From the NCBI GenBank assembly GCA_956465555.1, contig OY101123.1, positions 992,001 to 1,056,000 of the forward strand: a stretch of DNA of 64,000 nt, read 5' to 3'. This document shows, one piece after another, positions 29,266-39,065 of the stretch. A program made the position numbers and the translations under genes. The stretch is from Nitzschia sp. pyKryTriq1. Lineage: Eukaryota > Bacillariophyta > Bacillariophyceae > Bacillariales > Bacillariaceae. Numbering within the stretch: the stretch's first letter is position 1; every line of letters begins with the position of its first letter. The notes under the pieces were generated by a model, which saw nothing but the letters and a program-made list of their open reading frames with translations, had not been told where the DNA came from and did no database searches.

Positions 29266-30595
29266 TTAACAGCATCCACCCGTCGCAGCTCCCTTTCCAG
29301 AAGCGGCATCAGGGCTATCATATGGAATGGACGATCCGCATCCCTCGAAGATACCGAAGTGCTTATCCCAAGTTCCGACAAATTCAAAATGTTGCTCGAG
29401 TCGTGTATCGTGAAGCATCTTGTATGTATTTCCACAGACAGGGTGAATCTTTCCAGCCTGGAAGTAGTGGTGTTTGTCCAACAACCATCCCGACGGGTAT
29501 CGTTCCATGGTGCCCTTGTAGGTGACCGCTTGCCCATAGTCTTCGCAGTGTGGTTCGAGATCCAGCTTCCACAAACGATACGTGGCGGAATAAAATTCCA
29601 AGGCATCATTTCCCGATTCTGTGATGAGTTGCTCCACACCGGCATTCTGAACAGTAATCGGGGCATCTTCCACCAACCGCGGATCCGTAAAGCCCACTTT
29701 CCTGGCCAAATTTTCGAAATCATTCCAATAGAGAGCTCCCGATAAGCATTCTCCCCACAAAACTTCATTCTCTTGCAACGACTTTGGAACCCGACGGTTG
29801 GCATATACATCCGAAAAGTACAATTCACCTCCTGGTTTGAGCAAATTCAAACATTCCTTCAAGACAGCTTCCTTATCAGTGCATAAGTTGATGACGCAAT
29901 TCGAAATGATCACATCAAAGGATCCAGGTTCAAGTTTCAAATCCCCAAGCTGTTCGAGATATCCCTGACGAAATTCGACATTCGAGTAGCCGAATTTTTC
30001 TGCATGATACTTTTGGTGCTTGGTAGCGACTGCCAATTGTTCTTCCGTCATGTCCACTCCCACTACCTTGCCAGTCGGACCCACCAGCTGCGAGGCAATG
30101 TACACATCACGGCCGGCACCGCAGCCCAAATCCAGAATCTTGGCTCCCTCAAGAGGGTACTGCGGGAGACACAATCCACACCCGTAATACTTGGCGACGA
30201 CCTCTGGGTTGATATTGTTGATGGCGTCTTGAATGTACGTGGGCGGAGATCCAGCTGTACAACAAGCATTTGTTTTTAGATCCTCCGACCCCTTCAACTC
30301 TTGCCCGTAGTACTTGGATACGGAGGCCCTTGTCTCGTCGACTACAGTAGATGAGCATACCGACCAATCAATACATGAGTTAGAAGTTTAGCTACGAGGC
30401 ACAACAATTGTAAAATCGGCACCAGCGGCACCGTACATACTGTACTGTCTGCGGAGACTTACCAAACAGGAGACTGTCTTTCTTCACCGGGTCCGTTGCC
30501 ACGCGCAAGGACGTCTCGACACTGCGACCTCCTCGAGAAGTAACAACAAAGGCCGAGGCCGTCGAAAACAGAGTCACAGGAAATATGAGCTTCAT
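29266..30595 (-). CDS. AS3MT: Arsenite S-adenosylmethionine methyltransferase, plastid-type presequence
   Basis: Methylates trivalent arsenic using SAM. Exons 30463-30595 and 29266-30341 join across a 121-nt intron (GTAAGT...TGTAG; the Val codon is split), giving 402 residues. Exon 1 is MKLIFPVTLFSTASAFVVTS followed by Arg/Ser/Thr-rich sequence: a signal peptide ending in an ASAF motif, the diatom plastid import signature. The SAM loop ILDLGCGAGRD is at residues 113-123. The four cysteines known to matter in AS3MT are all present: near C71/C72, in YYGCG at C99, in SNCVINL at C193, and in GECLSGALYW at C243. The C-terminus ends GGCC, and a Cys-rich tail is common in ArsM proteins. Confidence 0.9.
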
Positions 30596-31348
30596 TGTGA
30601 AGAAGAATAAAAACAAGTGTGATGGGTGCTACTGGTACTGTACGATTGCCTCTTTTTATGTTCTTGTGTTCGGGTCGTCGGTCGTTGGCGATCGTTGGAT
30701 CCAGTTGGATCTATGTACCGGTACTATGTACGGTACGTTATGTGCACGTATTTCTTCGACTTTCGACACCAAACACCAGCACGAGAATTAATCTCATAAT
30801 TGACTAATATGACTCACTAGCCTCTCCTCGCTCCTCGGTCGCTTCCGCCGCGCTAGCGCGGGCGGGATCAAGGAGACGCTTTCAGTCCGTGAAGATGAGG
30901 TGGATGCGCGGTTCTTCGCCCAATCTTTTGTTTTTCCAATTTCACGTGATGATGGCTCTTCTACTATCTATGTATGCACTCTGCGTGTGACGAGTTCGAG
31001 TAAAAATGCTACATACAGTATTCTACCGGTATCCGTTATGGCTTGATGCTTGATGCTGGATGCTGTCGATTTCGATCTTCCCTCGACGACAACATAAAAG
31101 ACGGATCAAAACTCCGTGATCGACACCTACTTCCCCCCTTGAGTGATATCATATCACCACCATCCCGTAGACGTTCTGTTCACCACAACGAACCCACCTT
31201 TCCCTTTTGCGTTCCTATCAAAGCGAGAAGAAGGAATCATCAACCGCTCTCCCTGATCGATAGTTCTGAAACCGGCCAGCCTCCAACCAACGACCTCAAG
31301 AACAAAACATTTCGTAAACTCTTTCTATCTGTTGCGTCTAGTATCAAC
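30596..31348. promoter_or_regulatory. Divergent region between AS3MT and UBA genes
   Basis: Contains TACCGGTACTATGTACGG at about 30716-30733 and another TACCGGTA at 31023-31032. An ATG frame from 31046 runs in phase into the UBA gene and could be an N-terminal extension. Confidence 0.4.
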
Positions 31349-32497
31349 ATGGCTCAGTCAGCCTTGGAAGAGTTGATGGCCATGGGATATCCCCAGACTC
31401 ATGCGAAACGAGCTCTTGAGATTACGGATGGTGACATGGAGCAAGCAGTTGGTTACCTTCTGATGGGCGATCACAGTCGGGCTCAACTAGATACAAGTAG
31501 TTTCTTGCAGGATTCGATTGCGGATGTGGCGGATGTATTGCCGGAAGATACATCACCGGATGCTGCCAGGCCTGGAGCCTTTGCCGTGGGCACTGACAAT
31601 GTCATGGAGCTGGTACAGATGGGATACAGCGAAAAAGTTGCCAGAGATGCTTTGAGAGTAGCCAACGGAGACATGGGCCAAGCGATTAACTATCTGTTGA
31701 TGGGAGAGTCCCGCGCGGCTTTTGATGTACAGCCTTTTCAAGAGAGCGACGATGATGTCGCGTTTGCACTCGCCTTGCAAACAGCTGAAATAGCGGAAAT
31801 AGACGATCCAGGAGAGGCCACTCCTGCGCACCATACACTTCGACCCGAAAGTGCCATGTATCATTCCACCAACAATAGGAACAATTTTGATGTGCCCCGA
31901 ATGGTTGTCAGTGAGACCTTCTTGAGGACCGAAGGTGCTGGACCATTTTGCGCATGTATTGCAGCGAGCAAGTTTTTGAGTGGAGGTATCGTCACGGCCG
32001 AATTTCTCAATGAAATCATGGGGGGCGGCATCGAACTCTTTCGAAAGAGCGACAGCCCCATCTGGGATGTGGCGCATGTCCTACATAAGTATGGCAAGGC
32101 AACCTTGAATATTGAAGCGATTATGGAGGAAGGGGAACCAAAAGACGGTGTACATATGGCAAATGATTTGCATCAGTTGGTGGGCTTCCGAAAGCTTATC
32201 GCTGCATGCAGAAATCAACAGCCAGCTGGCTGGCAAGTCCTCATTTTGGAAATCCCCAACTTCGAAAGTATCTGTATTGCTTTGCCGCCCAAAGGAACAA
32301 AGAACAAGTTCTGGTATCTCGATTTTTATCCTCGATCATGTTTTCGCGTCTCCGGTGCGTATGCCAGAGTTCATAGTACACTACTTCAGCTTGAGGAGTC
32401 GTTGGAGGCCATTTTCAATGGACTATTGAGTAGGTCCAAGAAAGAATACGAAAACTTCAAAATATATCGGATCAAGAAGATCAAGAATTCAAGGTAG
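31349..32497 (+). CDS. Protein with two UBA domains and an unrecognised C-terminal domain
   Basis: Starting at MAQSALEELMAMG, in good ATG context (AACATGG), gives 382 residues; an in-frame ATG at 31046 would add 101 low-complexity residues. Two ubiquitin-associated domains are clear: ALEELMAMGYPQTHAKRALE at residues 5-24 with its third helix DMEQAVGYLLMG, and VMELVQMGYSEKVARDAL with DMGQAINYLLMG at about residues 87-121. These bind ubiquitin. From about residue 190 a folded domain has FLRTEGAGPFCACIAASKFL, DVAHVLHKYGKA and FWYLDFYPRSCFRV. A Cys follows Phe in GPFCAC and a His occurs later, but I cannot claim a peptidase. Probably a ubiquitin-pathway adaptor or enzyme. Confidence 0.75.
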   Translation: MAQSALEELMAMGYPQTHAKRALEITDGDMEQAVGYLLMGDHSRAQLDTSSFLQDSIADVADVLPEDTSPDAARPGAFAVGTDNVMELVQMGYSEKVARDALRVANGDMGQAINYLLMGESRAAFDVQPFQESDDDVAFALALQTAEIAEIDDPGEATPAHHTLRPESAMYHSTNNRNNFDVPRMVVSETFLRTEGAGPFCACIAASKFLSGGIVTAEFLNEIMGGGIELFRKSDSPIWDVAHVLHKYGKATLNIEAIMEEGEPKDGVHMANDLHQLVGFRKLIAACRNQQPAGWQVLILEIPNFESICIALPPKGTKNKFWYLDFYPRSCFRVSGAYARVHSTLLQLEESLEAIFNGLLSRSKKEYENFKIYRIKKIKNSR

Positions 32498-32895
32498 CCC
32501 CGTATCTAGGCGACACACATCATGTCGGAATCACCACCCCAAAGTCCGTTTTTTTCTTTCTTCCAAAAACACGATTGCCCATGGTACCGGTACGACCTAA
32601 GCGGTGCCCGATTTGCCCCCCCCCCCCCCCCCCCCCATTCGCAGTACGTGTCAAATACAATACGATATAACATGAAGTAAGATGCTGTAATTTTTCTATC
32701 TTTAATTGGGCTAACGGTTGTCAATCACAGAGAGCCGTCGAACAACAGCGGGTAGCGCAGGGCTTTCCTGGTGTCCGTCGCATGAAAGCTCCCAGCTTTG
32801 TTTGGCTAAAACGGCAGCAAAGGCACTGCTAGTATCGTCTCTTTTTATCATCATTTTGTATGTTGAGTATCCCAGAAAACATCAACACTCCGGAA
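32498..32895. other. Convergent 3' region with poly-C tract
   Basis: Between the UBA and DUF6824 genes. Holds GGTACCGGTAC at 32583-32593 and an uninterrupted run of 21 C at 32616-32636. Confidence 0.6.
32616..32636. repeat. Homopolymer of 21 C
   Basis: A pure C run, G on the other strand. It is prone to length error in sequencing and to slippage in the cell. Confidence 0.9.
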
Positions 32896-33858
32896 TCATC
32901 GATCCCTGCATTTCAAAGGATGCTCGGTGTTTGGTCCACTGTCCTTCTGAAGGTTTGCGAAGATTTCACGTTGAGTTTTCAAAAGATCTTCAATCAGAGA
33001 ATTCGACGCTGGATCACTACCATCGAAAGAAACGGTCGCAATATCGGAGTTATAAGTATTGATCGAAGAAGAAGATTGCCGCCGACGGGGGGTGTTCCCC
33101 GATCGCTTTCTCCTGTGAGTTGGGGTTTGCTTTCCCTTTGCAGGCGTCGCGGAGGCTACGTCTTCCATCTTTTCTTGTTCTTGTTGCCTTTTCCAGGACG
33201 CGACCTTGGTTCGTAGAGCATGACTGACTTTATCACGGGCTGTCACATTTGAGATCTCTTGCCAATGTCCATCCTTGTACTTTAGGAAGCGACCTCCTGA
33301 GTCCCTGATGCGCGACACGATCTCCTTCGTCAGCGTCATTTTTTCTTGTTTGCTGGATACGGCATCATATCTGGGAGCATAGAGATCTAGAGCCGCCTGA
33401 AAGCGACGATTGCCGCTATGGTTGGCACATACACGAGATTGCCCACATAGCACGTCGAATTTTCCGGGAACGCCCTCATCAGCCTGCTCGGTTTCAACAC
33501 TACTCGGGCTATCGCGCCCATCATTTTTGGACCTCGGGGGTGTCACATCATCGGACTCCTTCTTGACAGTGATCCGTGAAGATACTTTTGCAGGGACAAT
33601 ATAGTCATCGCAATCGACGTTGAGAAAATCTTGGCCATTGTCCATTTGGATGGAGGAGCTGCACTCTGTGAGGACTGTAGAATAAGAGTTGTTGTTTTTG
33701 TTTTCTTGCTTTCCTTCTTCTTCGTCGAACGATGTCAATAGCATGCTTGTTTCCTGGTAATCGTCTTCGTCAATGCCCAAGACTTCAAAGTCAGATTCGA
33801 GTGCAAGGATCATGATGTTCTGCTCTTTTTCGTGGGGGAGCGAGTTATCCTTGGACAT
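32896..33858 (-). CDS. DUF6824-domain nuclear-type protein
   Basis: A 320-residue protein. The N-terminal 130 residues are acidic and probably disordered. Residues 131-225 carry the domain common in diatom genomes: FDVLCGQSRVCANHSGNRRF, then YAPRYDAV, LTKEIVSRIRDSGGRFLKY and WQEISNVTARDKVSHALR. In that family the pattern DVLCGRG...H.GN..FR...GGRFLK is typical. It is followed by basic THRRKRSGNTPRRRQSS, a likely nuclear localisation signal. The 'CGRG' core is altered here to CGQS. A DNA- or chromatin-binding role is plausible for the family but unproven. Confidence 0.8.
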   Translation of the reverse strand: MSKDNSLPHEKEQNIMILALESDFEVLGIDEDDYQETSMLLTSFDEEEGKQENKNNNSYSTVLTECSSSIQMDNGQDFLNVDCDDYIVPAKVSSRITVKKESDDVTPPRSKNDGRDSPSSVETEQADEGVPGKFDVLCGQSRVCANHSGNRRFQAALDLYAPRYDAVSSKQEKMTLTKEIVSRIRDSGGRFLKYKDGHWQEISNVTARDKVSHALRTKVASWKRQQEQEKMEDVASATPAKGKQTPTHRRKRSGNTPRRRQSSSSINTYNSDIATVSFDGSDPASNSLIEDLLKTQREIFANLQKDSGPNTEHPLKCRDR

Positions 33859-34275
33859 CCGAGTTGTGTGTTATTCCCTTGCTATGGTCGGTTGTTGTGA
33901 TATTTTTCAGAAATTGTGAGCCGCAAATGTCTGTTGGCATGTTCTGCACCCTTTGACGGGAATAGGTCGAGGTCGCGAGGTCGGAAATCATATTTACACC
34001 ATAGAATTATATGCTAATCTTTTCGACGATATGACTTTGTCTGTTTGTCTGGAAAAGGGTAATTCGAGTGACCGATCACGAATCAAATCGCCCATACATT
34101 CGGATTTACTATTGCTCGTAGGACTCAAAACGGCATCGAATACGACTTAGATACGACATCAAATGGCATAGTCGACTTAGGGTGCGTTAAGTATGATTAC
34201 GCTGATCCCACCAAACACGTCAATTTTGCACGATTTAGTAGTAGAAAAGAGAGGTACCAGGTACTGTTGTACTGG

Positions 34276-34303
34276 TACTGTACTGTACTGTACTGTACTG
34301 TAC
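34276..34303. repeat. (TACTG)n microsatellite
   Basis: Five full pentamers and a partial one, within a longer GTAC-rich stretch. Same unit as 7590-7613 on the opposite strand. Confidence 0.85.
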
Positions 34304-35402
34304 AAAACCAGTACTGTGTACCTGGTACTGTATCTAGATAGTTGCCAATCACAATCATCCAGCGCTTTCGAATTCGTAAAAAATGAAGTACGACGAGTAC
34401 TGTACAAGTACTCGTACTCTTATTCTGCGCAACCAGCGATAGCAGGGACAATAATTATTAATTGCCTCTCTACTACTGGTAGTCTACTCGTACTGTAGTC
34501 TGCAGTACCGTAGGTTGGTCCTTCACTTCCGGCGTGCTTGTAGTGAAGTTGTCACGACGAGGACCAGTAGCGCAGCAAAAAAAGGAGTAGGAGGCTCGTC
34601 CGTGGTGGTCTCGATCCTCATTCCAGGGAGACGAGCACGTCTCAAACAAGATCATGGCTCTCTGGTAGAAGAACGAAACCAGCACAGTAGAAGAAGAAAC
34701 AACTACTCTTTAGTAGAATCTACAACAATAGTAGCTTGAGTGCTGGGCATCAAACATCAGTCATCAGCGCAAGAAGGCACAGAGCTACTACTGCAGTGCA
34801 ATTAGTAAAGCAGTATAATATTTAAATTCTGGATAGCAACGAACTACTATTAGCTACATACTCACAGCACGACAACACCACAAACAGCAAAAACTTCTAA
34901 AGAACTTTCAATCTCCTCTTTCAAATTCTGCTGTTGCTTGTCCACCATTCTTCTTCTAGAGTACTACAAATACTTTGCATCAAGGTCCTCCTCCTATGAT
35001 CCCACCAACAAAAATAGAAGATTTTTAATATGTCTGCCGGTGGGGGATTGTGGTTCTCTGCTCTAAAGGTCATCCATTTCTTGCCCTGCTCATGGATCCG
35101 GACTTTTTCTCTGTATTCTGAAATTTTGAATCATTCGATTTTAAACGGAGCTTCCCCCCTTTTTGTTGGGGAAGAGACCAACAAGATCTTCATTCCTCAA
35201 TTCCCTTCCGCGCCCCCTGAGATGTGTTGAGAACTGCAAGCTGCATCAAGTTTGTGTTCACTACTTCCATGCCCCTCCCCCCCCGGCCAGCCTCTCTCAG
35301 GGGTAAGATATTGTATCCTGTGATCTGTGGCTTCTCAGCGAAGATGATATTCGCGGGCTTCGCCCCCCACCCCGGTGCTACAAGTTCGTAGCGGTAACAG
35401 TA

Positions 35403-35470
35403 GTACCTGGTGGTACTCGTACCTGTGGTACAAGTACCATGGTACCGCAGTACCTGGTACCTGGTACCAA
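35403..35470. repeat. GTACCTGGTAC-type cluster
   Basis: Repeated CCTGGTACC, GTACAAGTACC and GGTACC words, immediately 5' of the 26-bp palindrome and about 200 bp upstream of the CDPK start. Confidence 0.75.
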
Positions 35471-35494
35471 AGATACTGAATGCCAGCCATCTGC

Positions 35495-35520
35495 AGCAGC
35501 ACGCACATGTGCGTGCTGCT
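35495..35520. promoter_or_regulatory. Perfect 26-bp palindrome upstream of the CDPK gene
   Basis: The half-site AGCAGCACGCACA is followed directly by its exact reverse complement, with no spacer. The core is CACATGTG, an E-box-like word. It sits 150 bp before the chosen CDPK ATG and could be a binding site or a hairpin in the 5' UTR. Confidence 0.7.
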
Positions 35521-35669
35521 ATCACACAAGATTCTTTCATCGATCACGCCAAGAAAGGATCACTCTGTTCACTTATATACGTGTCCCTTTTGAAAGTGGC
35601 GCTCTTCAAGCCATTCCAATACAAGTACAACCGCCATCTACCTTCCTGTTGCAAATCAGAGCAGAAACC

Positions 35670-37304
35670 ATGGGGAATAAACAAAGTGGTAACACGCTCC
35701 ACACGAATATGATTGCAGATAAGGAGCGCAAAATGGAGGATGCTTACGATCTGTCATCGGGTAAAGCGCTGGGGACCGGGACGTCGACTCAAATCAAGCA
35801 AGCAACATTAAAGAAATACACCAAGACAGAGCGGACAAGTGGCGTTGCCATCAAATTATACGATGGAAAAGCGGAAATACCTCCCGATTTAAAGAAAGAA
35901 GCTGCTATACTGGCTCAACTAGACCACCCAAATATCATTCGATTGTTCGAAGTTGTGAAGGTCGGATCCCGCCAATCGCTGGTTCTAGAACTATGCAGAG
36001 GAGGACCATTGTTGGGCCGTCTACCATTCAAAGAAAGTCAGGCATCTCACATTATGAGACAATTAATGTCTGCAGTTTCATATATGCACAGCAAGAATAT
36101 TGTCCATCGCGACATCGACTGTTCGAATATCATGTTTCGGACAGAGGCTGAAGATTCGGATATCAAACTCATCGATTTTGGAAGTGCCACCGAGCTGGAA
36201 CTAGTTCCCGGTCATCCGGGGGCCTTCAAATTCCTGAAAGAAAAGACGGGGTCGCTTCATGTTATGGCTCCCGAAGTGATCCGTCAAAGATACGGACCGA
36301 AGGCCGATGTTTGGTCTTGTGGTATTGCTGCCTATACCATCATGAACGATGGCAAGCACCCCTTCATGGGGAGTTCAGTGTAAGATACTTTTTGGAAGTG
36401 GAATGGATGCTAGGTGCATGACTTATTTATCTGGCTCACGATGACAGCTCTATTTCTCTTCGCCCACAGCCAGGAAATGGAACGAAAGATTGCTCAGGGT
36501 TCGATCGACTATCGAGGTTGGAAATACTCGGCAGCTTCTAAGGAATTTGTGCAACATACCGCAATGGTAAATGCAGGTTTTCGACTAACCGCCGCTGCGG
36601 CTCTGAAACATCCCTGGATTGAGAAAACCGTCGCCAGTTGGAAGCTGCCCAATGAGCTTGTCATTAGTTTTGATTTGTTCCGAGTGGCACCCCCACTCAA
36701 GCGGATTGCTCTCAACTGCTTGGCCAAGAAGTCTCCACCGGTTAAATATCAAAGTTTGTTTACAGCACTTGACACCACGGAGTCTGGAACCTTGACCAAG
36801 GATGAATTTTTGGCAGGTTTCAAACATTCAGGTAGTTCAGAAGACGAGTTATTGGATCTCTTCGACAAGCTCGACGTCAATATGAATGGAGAAATTATGT
36901 ATACTGAATTTTTGGCAGCGACACTGGAGGCGGATGGGGAACTGGAAGAAGCACAATTGGAAGAAGCCTTCGACATGATTGCGAAAAAGTCAAAGTTCAT
37001 CACGAAGAAGAACGTGATGAAAATTGTTGGCGAAACACAAAAAATGGTTTTGAAAGCCGTCGGCGCAGTAGGGGCCGCTGGAAAAGAACCAAAGAACCGA
37101 CTCAAGACTTTGATCGACGAAATTTTCAAGGACAAGGATAAGTACAGCTATGAAGATTTTGCTTTAATGTTTGAACATGGATTCGACGCCAATCGAGATA
37201 TGGATGCGATCATTGAAACGAGCTTGAACGAAGAGCAACTTAGCGCTCTGAAAGACGACGACCTGGCGGCGCACATGGCGACGATCAGAGAAATGGAGGA
37301 CTAG
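35670..37304 (+). CDS. Divergent calcium-dependent protein kinase
   Basis: Exons 35670-36379 and 36470-37304 join around a 90-nt intron (Val codon split) to give 514 residues. The start MGNKQSGN is preferred to an upstream in-frame ATG because it makes an N-myristoylation signal, common in CDPKs. The kinase domain has GTGTS (glycine loop, shortened), Lys62 in VAIK, Glu77, DFG at 169-171 and MAPEV at 199-203. The catalytic loop reads HRDIDCSN (146-153): Asp148 is kept, but the Lys normally two residues later is Asp. Two canonical EF-hands lie at 338-349 and 372-383; two further ones are degenerate, lacking Asp at loop position 1. It is either a kinase with an altered phosphate-binding site or a low-activity calcium sensor. 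Confidence 0.85.
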
Positions 37305-37778
37305 TAGTCTAGCAGTTTGTTTTGGAGGAATTCCGTCGATATTTGCTCTCTTGATAGACGCACTGTAACATTTTGAGTAGACTACTAAGTATTAATAGGT
37401 CTACCTTCTTAGAGTAGAGAGCACGATGGAAATTTTCAAAAGTCGAAAGAGGCAATTTCCGACTCAACTCGGGACTCACGCTCCCGCTTTGACGAGCTGC
37501 GACACGAGCTGATGATGAGCCGAAAGAAATCGCTAATAACCTCGTTAACCTCGTATTCGGAATGAGATGTTCGATGTGCTGATGGTCTATCACAAGCTAC
37601 AGTATGTCTTGCTAGTAGTGGGCGGCATTTTTGTTTTCTTTCTTCATGAACATAGCTACAGTACACGTTGTTGGTAGCATTACACACCGTAGATACTTAC
37701 TTCATGGCTCATGGCCCCGGCGCATCGGAAAGGAAAACCATGGATCTGTGAAAATCAAGAGCCTTTTTATTGTGAAGG
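37305..37778. other. Intergenic region
   Basis: No gene or notable repeat seen. It must hold the 5' flank of the next gene. Confidence 0.4.
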
Positions 37779-38888
37779 ATGAAAGGACGGCGTCACGCAG
37801 TCAGCCTCAAGTCCTTGCTGGCTTGCGTCGTGCTTGTTGGAGCATTGCAGTATACTTGGATGGCTTCCGTTTTACGCAGGCATTCTTCAGACAATCATCA
37901 GCGAGGGGAGGACTCCGATCGAATCATCCCAGAGAACCGCCACCGACTTGGCCCTATTTTCTACAACGTCTTCATCCCCGAGAATGATACTCGCAAGCAA
38001 GAAAATGCGATTCGAATTATCAAGGAACAAATGCAGCAGCGAATGTGGTCCGAACCGTCTTTCCAGAGCCCTGTGTGGTACACGTTGATAGGCTCAGCCA
38101 ACATGACCGACAGGGACTGCCAGCCGAATTGTCAAAAGATTTCGCATGTCCGCCAGGGCGACGAAGTCAACACGTTGCAGGCACTGTGGGAGTATTGCCA
38201 GGATCATCCTGAACAGCTTGTTACGTATATCCATGATAAAGGATCCTTCCACAACACCGAACACAACGAAAACACGCGAAGGACAGCCACCAAAAGTGCC
38301 TTTGACTGTCGAATCGAAATGGCGCAGCGTCCTGACATGTCGGAGTATAATGTTTGCTCTGGCACCATGATCATTTTACCTCAATACTTGTGTAAATCGA
38401 ACATGTGGTCAGCAAAGTGCAGCTATGTTCGACATCTGATCAGTCCCAAGAACTATGCCACGGCTATGGCACAGATGTACAGTGAGACCTTACTGCATCC
38501 TACTCTGGGACCATCCCAATATGCCTGTCTTCGACCTATCCATATCCAGGACAATCATTTAGGGCTTGGTCGATTTGCATTTGAACGATGGATTTGGTCT
38601 CATCCCGACGTGGTGCCTGCCGATGTCATCCCCATGCGTAAAATCAACTTTACTGAATTCCCTCCTCGGTGGAAACCTTTTTTGAGCCGCGCTTTGAAGG
38701 GTTCCCCAAAACGAATGCATTTACACAGAGGATTTGGAGAGTCGTCCTTCGCTCGGCTAGAGGGGCGGCTATTTGAGTGGAGGTATCTCTATCATAAAGA
38801 ACCTACAAATTCCTCTTGGATTTGGGACTACTATAAAGGATACGAATCCGGAACGCCTGCATTCAAGTTTCTCCACTGCTCGGGATAG
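37779..38888 (+). CDS. Type II membrane protein, putative lumenal glycosyltransferase-like
   Basis: A 369-residue intronless protein. A basic N-terminus (KGRRH) precedes one hydrophobic segment (SLLACVVLVGALQYTWMASV), the layout of a Golgi type II enzyme. The lumenal part has paired cysteines (DCQPNCQ, CKSNMWSAKCSYV), NxT/S sites, and conserved-looking stretches VTYIHDKGSFHNTEHNENTR, SPKNYATAMAQM and DNHLGLGRFAFERWIWSHPD. The HDKG and NCSG-like blocks resemble a diatom family of secretory proteins often annotated as hypothetical. Glycosyltransferase is a guess from layout and the ERWIWSHPDV segment. It converges on the nucleotide-sugar transporter. Confidence 0.55.
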   Translation: MKGRRHAVSLKSLLACVVLVGALQYTWMASVLRRHSSDNHQRGEDSDRIIPENRHRLGPIFYNVFIPENDTRKQENAIRIIKEQMQQRMWSEPSFQSPVWYTLIGSANMTDRDCQPNCQKISHVRQGDEVNTLQALWEYCQDHPEQLVTYIHDKGSFHNTEHNENTRRTATKSAFDCRIEMAQRPDMSEYNVCSGTMIILPQYLCKSNMWSAKCSYVRHLISPKNYATAMAQMYSETLLHPTLGPSQYACLRPIHIQDNHLGLGRFAFERWIWSHPDVVPADVIPMRKINFTEFPPRWKPFLSRALKGSPKRMHLHRGFGESSFARLEGRLFEWRYLYHKEPTNSSWIWDYYKGYESGTPAFKFLHCSG

Positions 38889-39065
38889 AGCTGCTACTCG
38901 CACTTGTACAGATATACAGATATAATTACTGGTGATGTCAAACCGTACTCTCTAGACGATCTTTTGCCACATGAAATAATTATAGAATAGGTATATCTAC
39001 CAGTGTCGATTCCCATACGAATGGGGCGCACACTCATTGCACTGTCCGCATACATAGTAGGTCCC

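Larger units (their letters stand above)
33859..35669. promoter_or_regulatory. Long divergent intergenic region
   Basis: Separates the DUF6824 gene from the CDPK gene. Holds a (TACTG)n run at 34276-34303, GTAC-rich sequence to about 34420, a second GTACC cluster at 35403-35470 and a 26-bp perfect palindrome at 35495-35520. A 66-codon ATG frame at 35030-35230 has no recognisable features. Confidence 0.45.

Noticed and set aside
31046-31348. 101-residue extension of the UBA protein
   Set aside because: Low-complexity and Arg-rich; the internal ATG has a better context and begins the first UBA domain. Not excluded.
35439-35669. N-terminal extension of the CDPK
   Set aside because: It crosses the GTACC cluster and the 26-bp palindrome and would abolish the MGNKQS myristoylation start.
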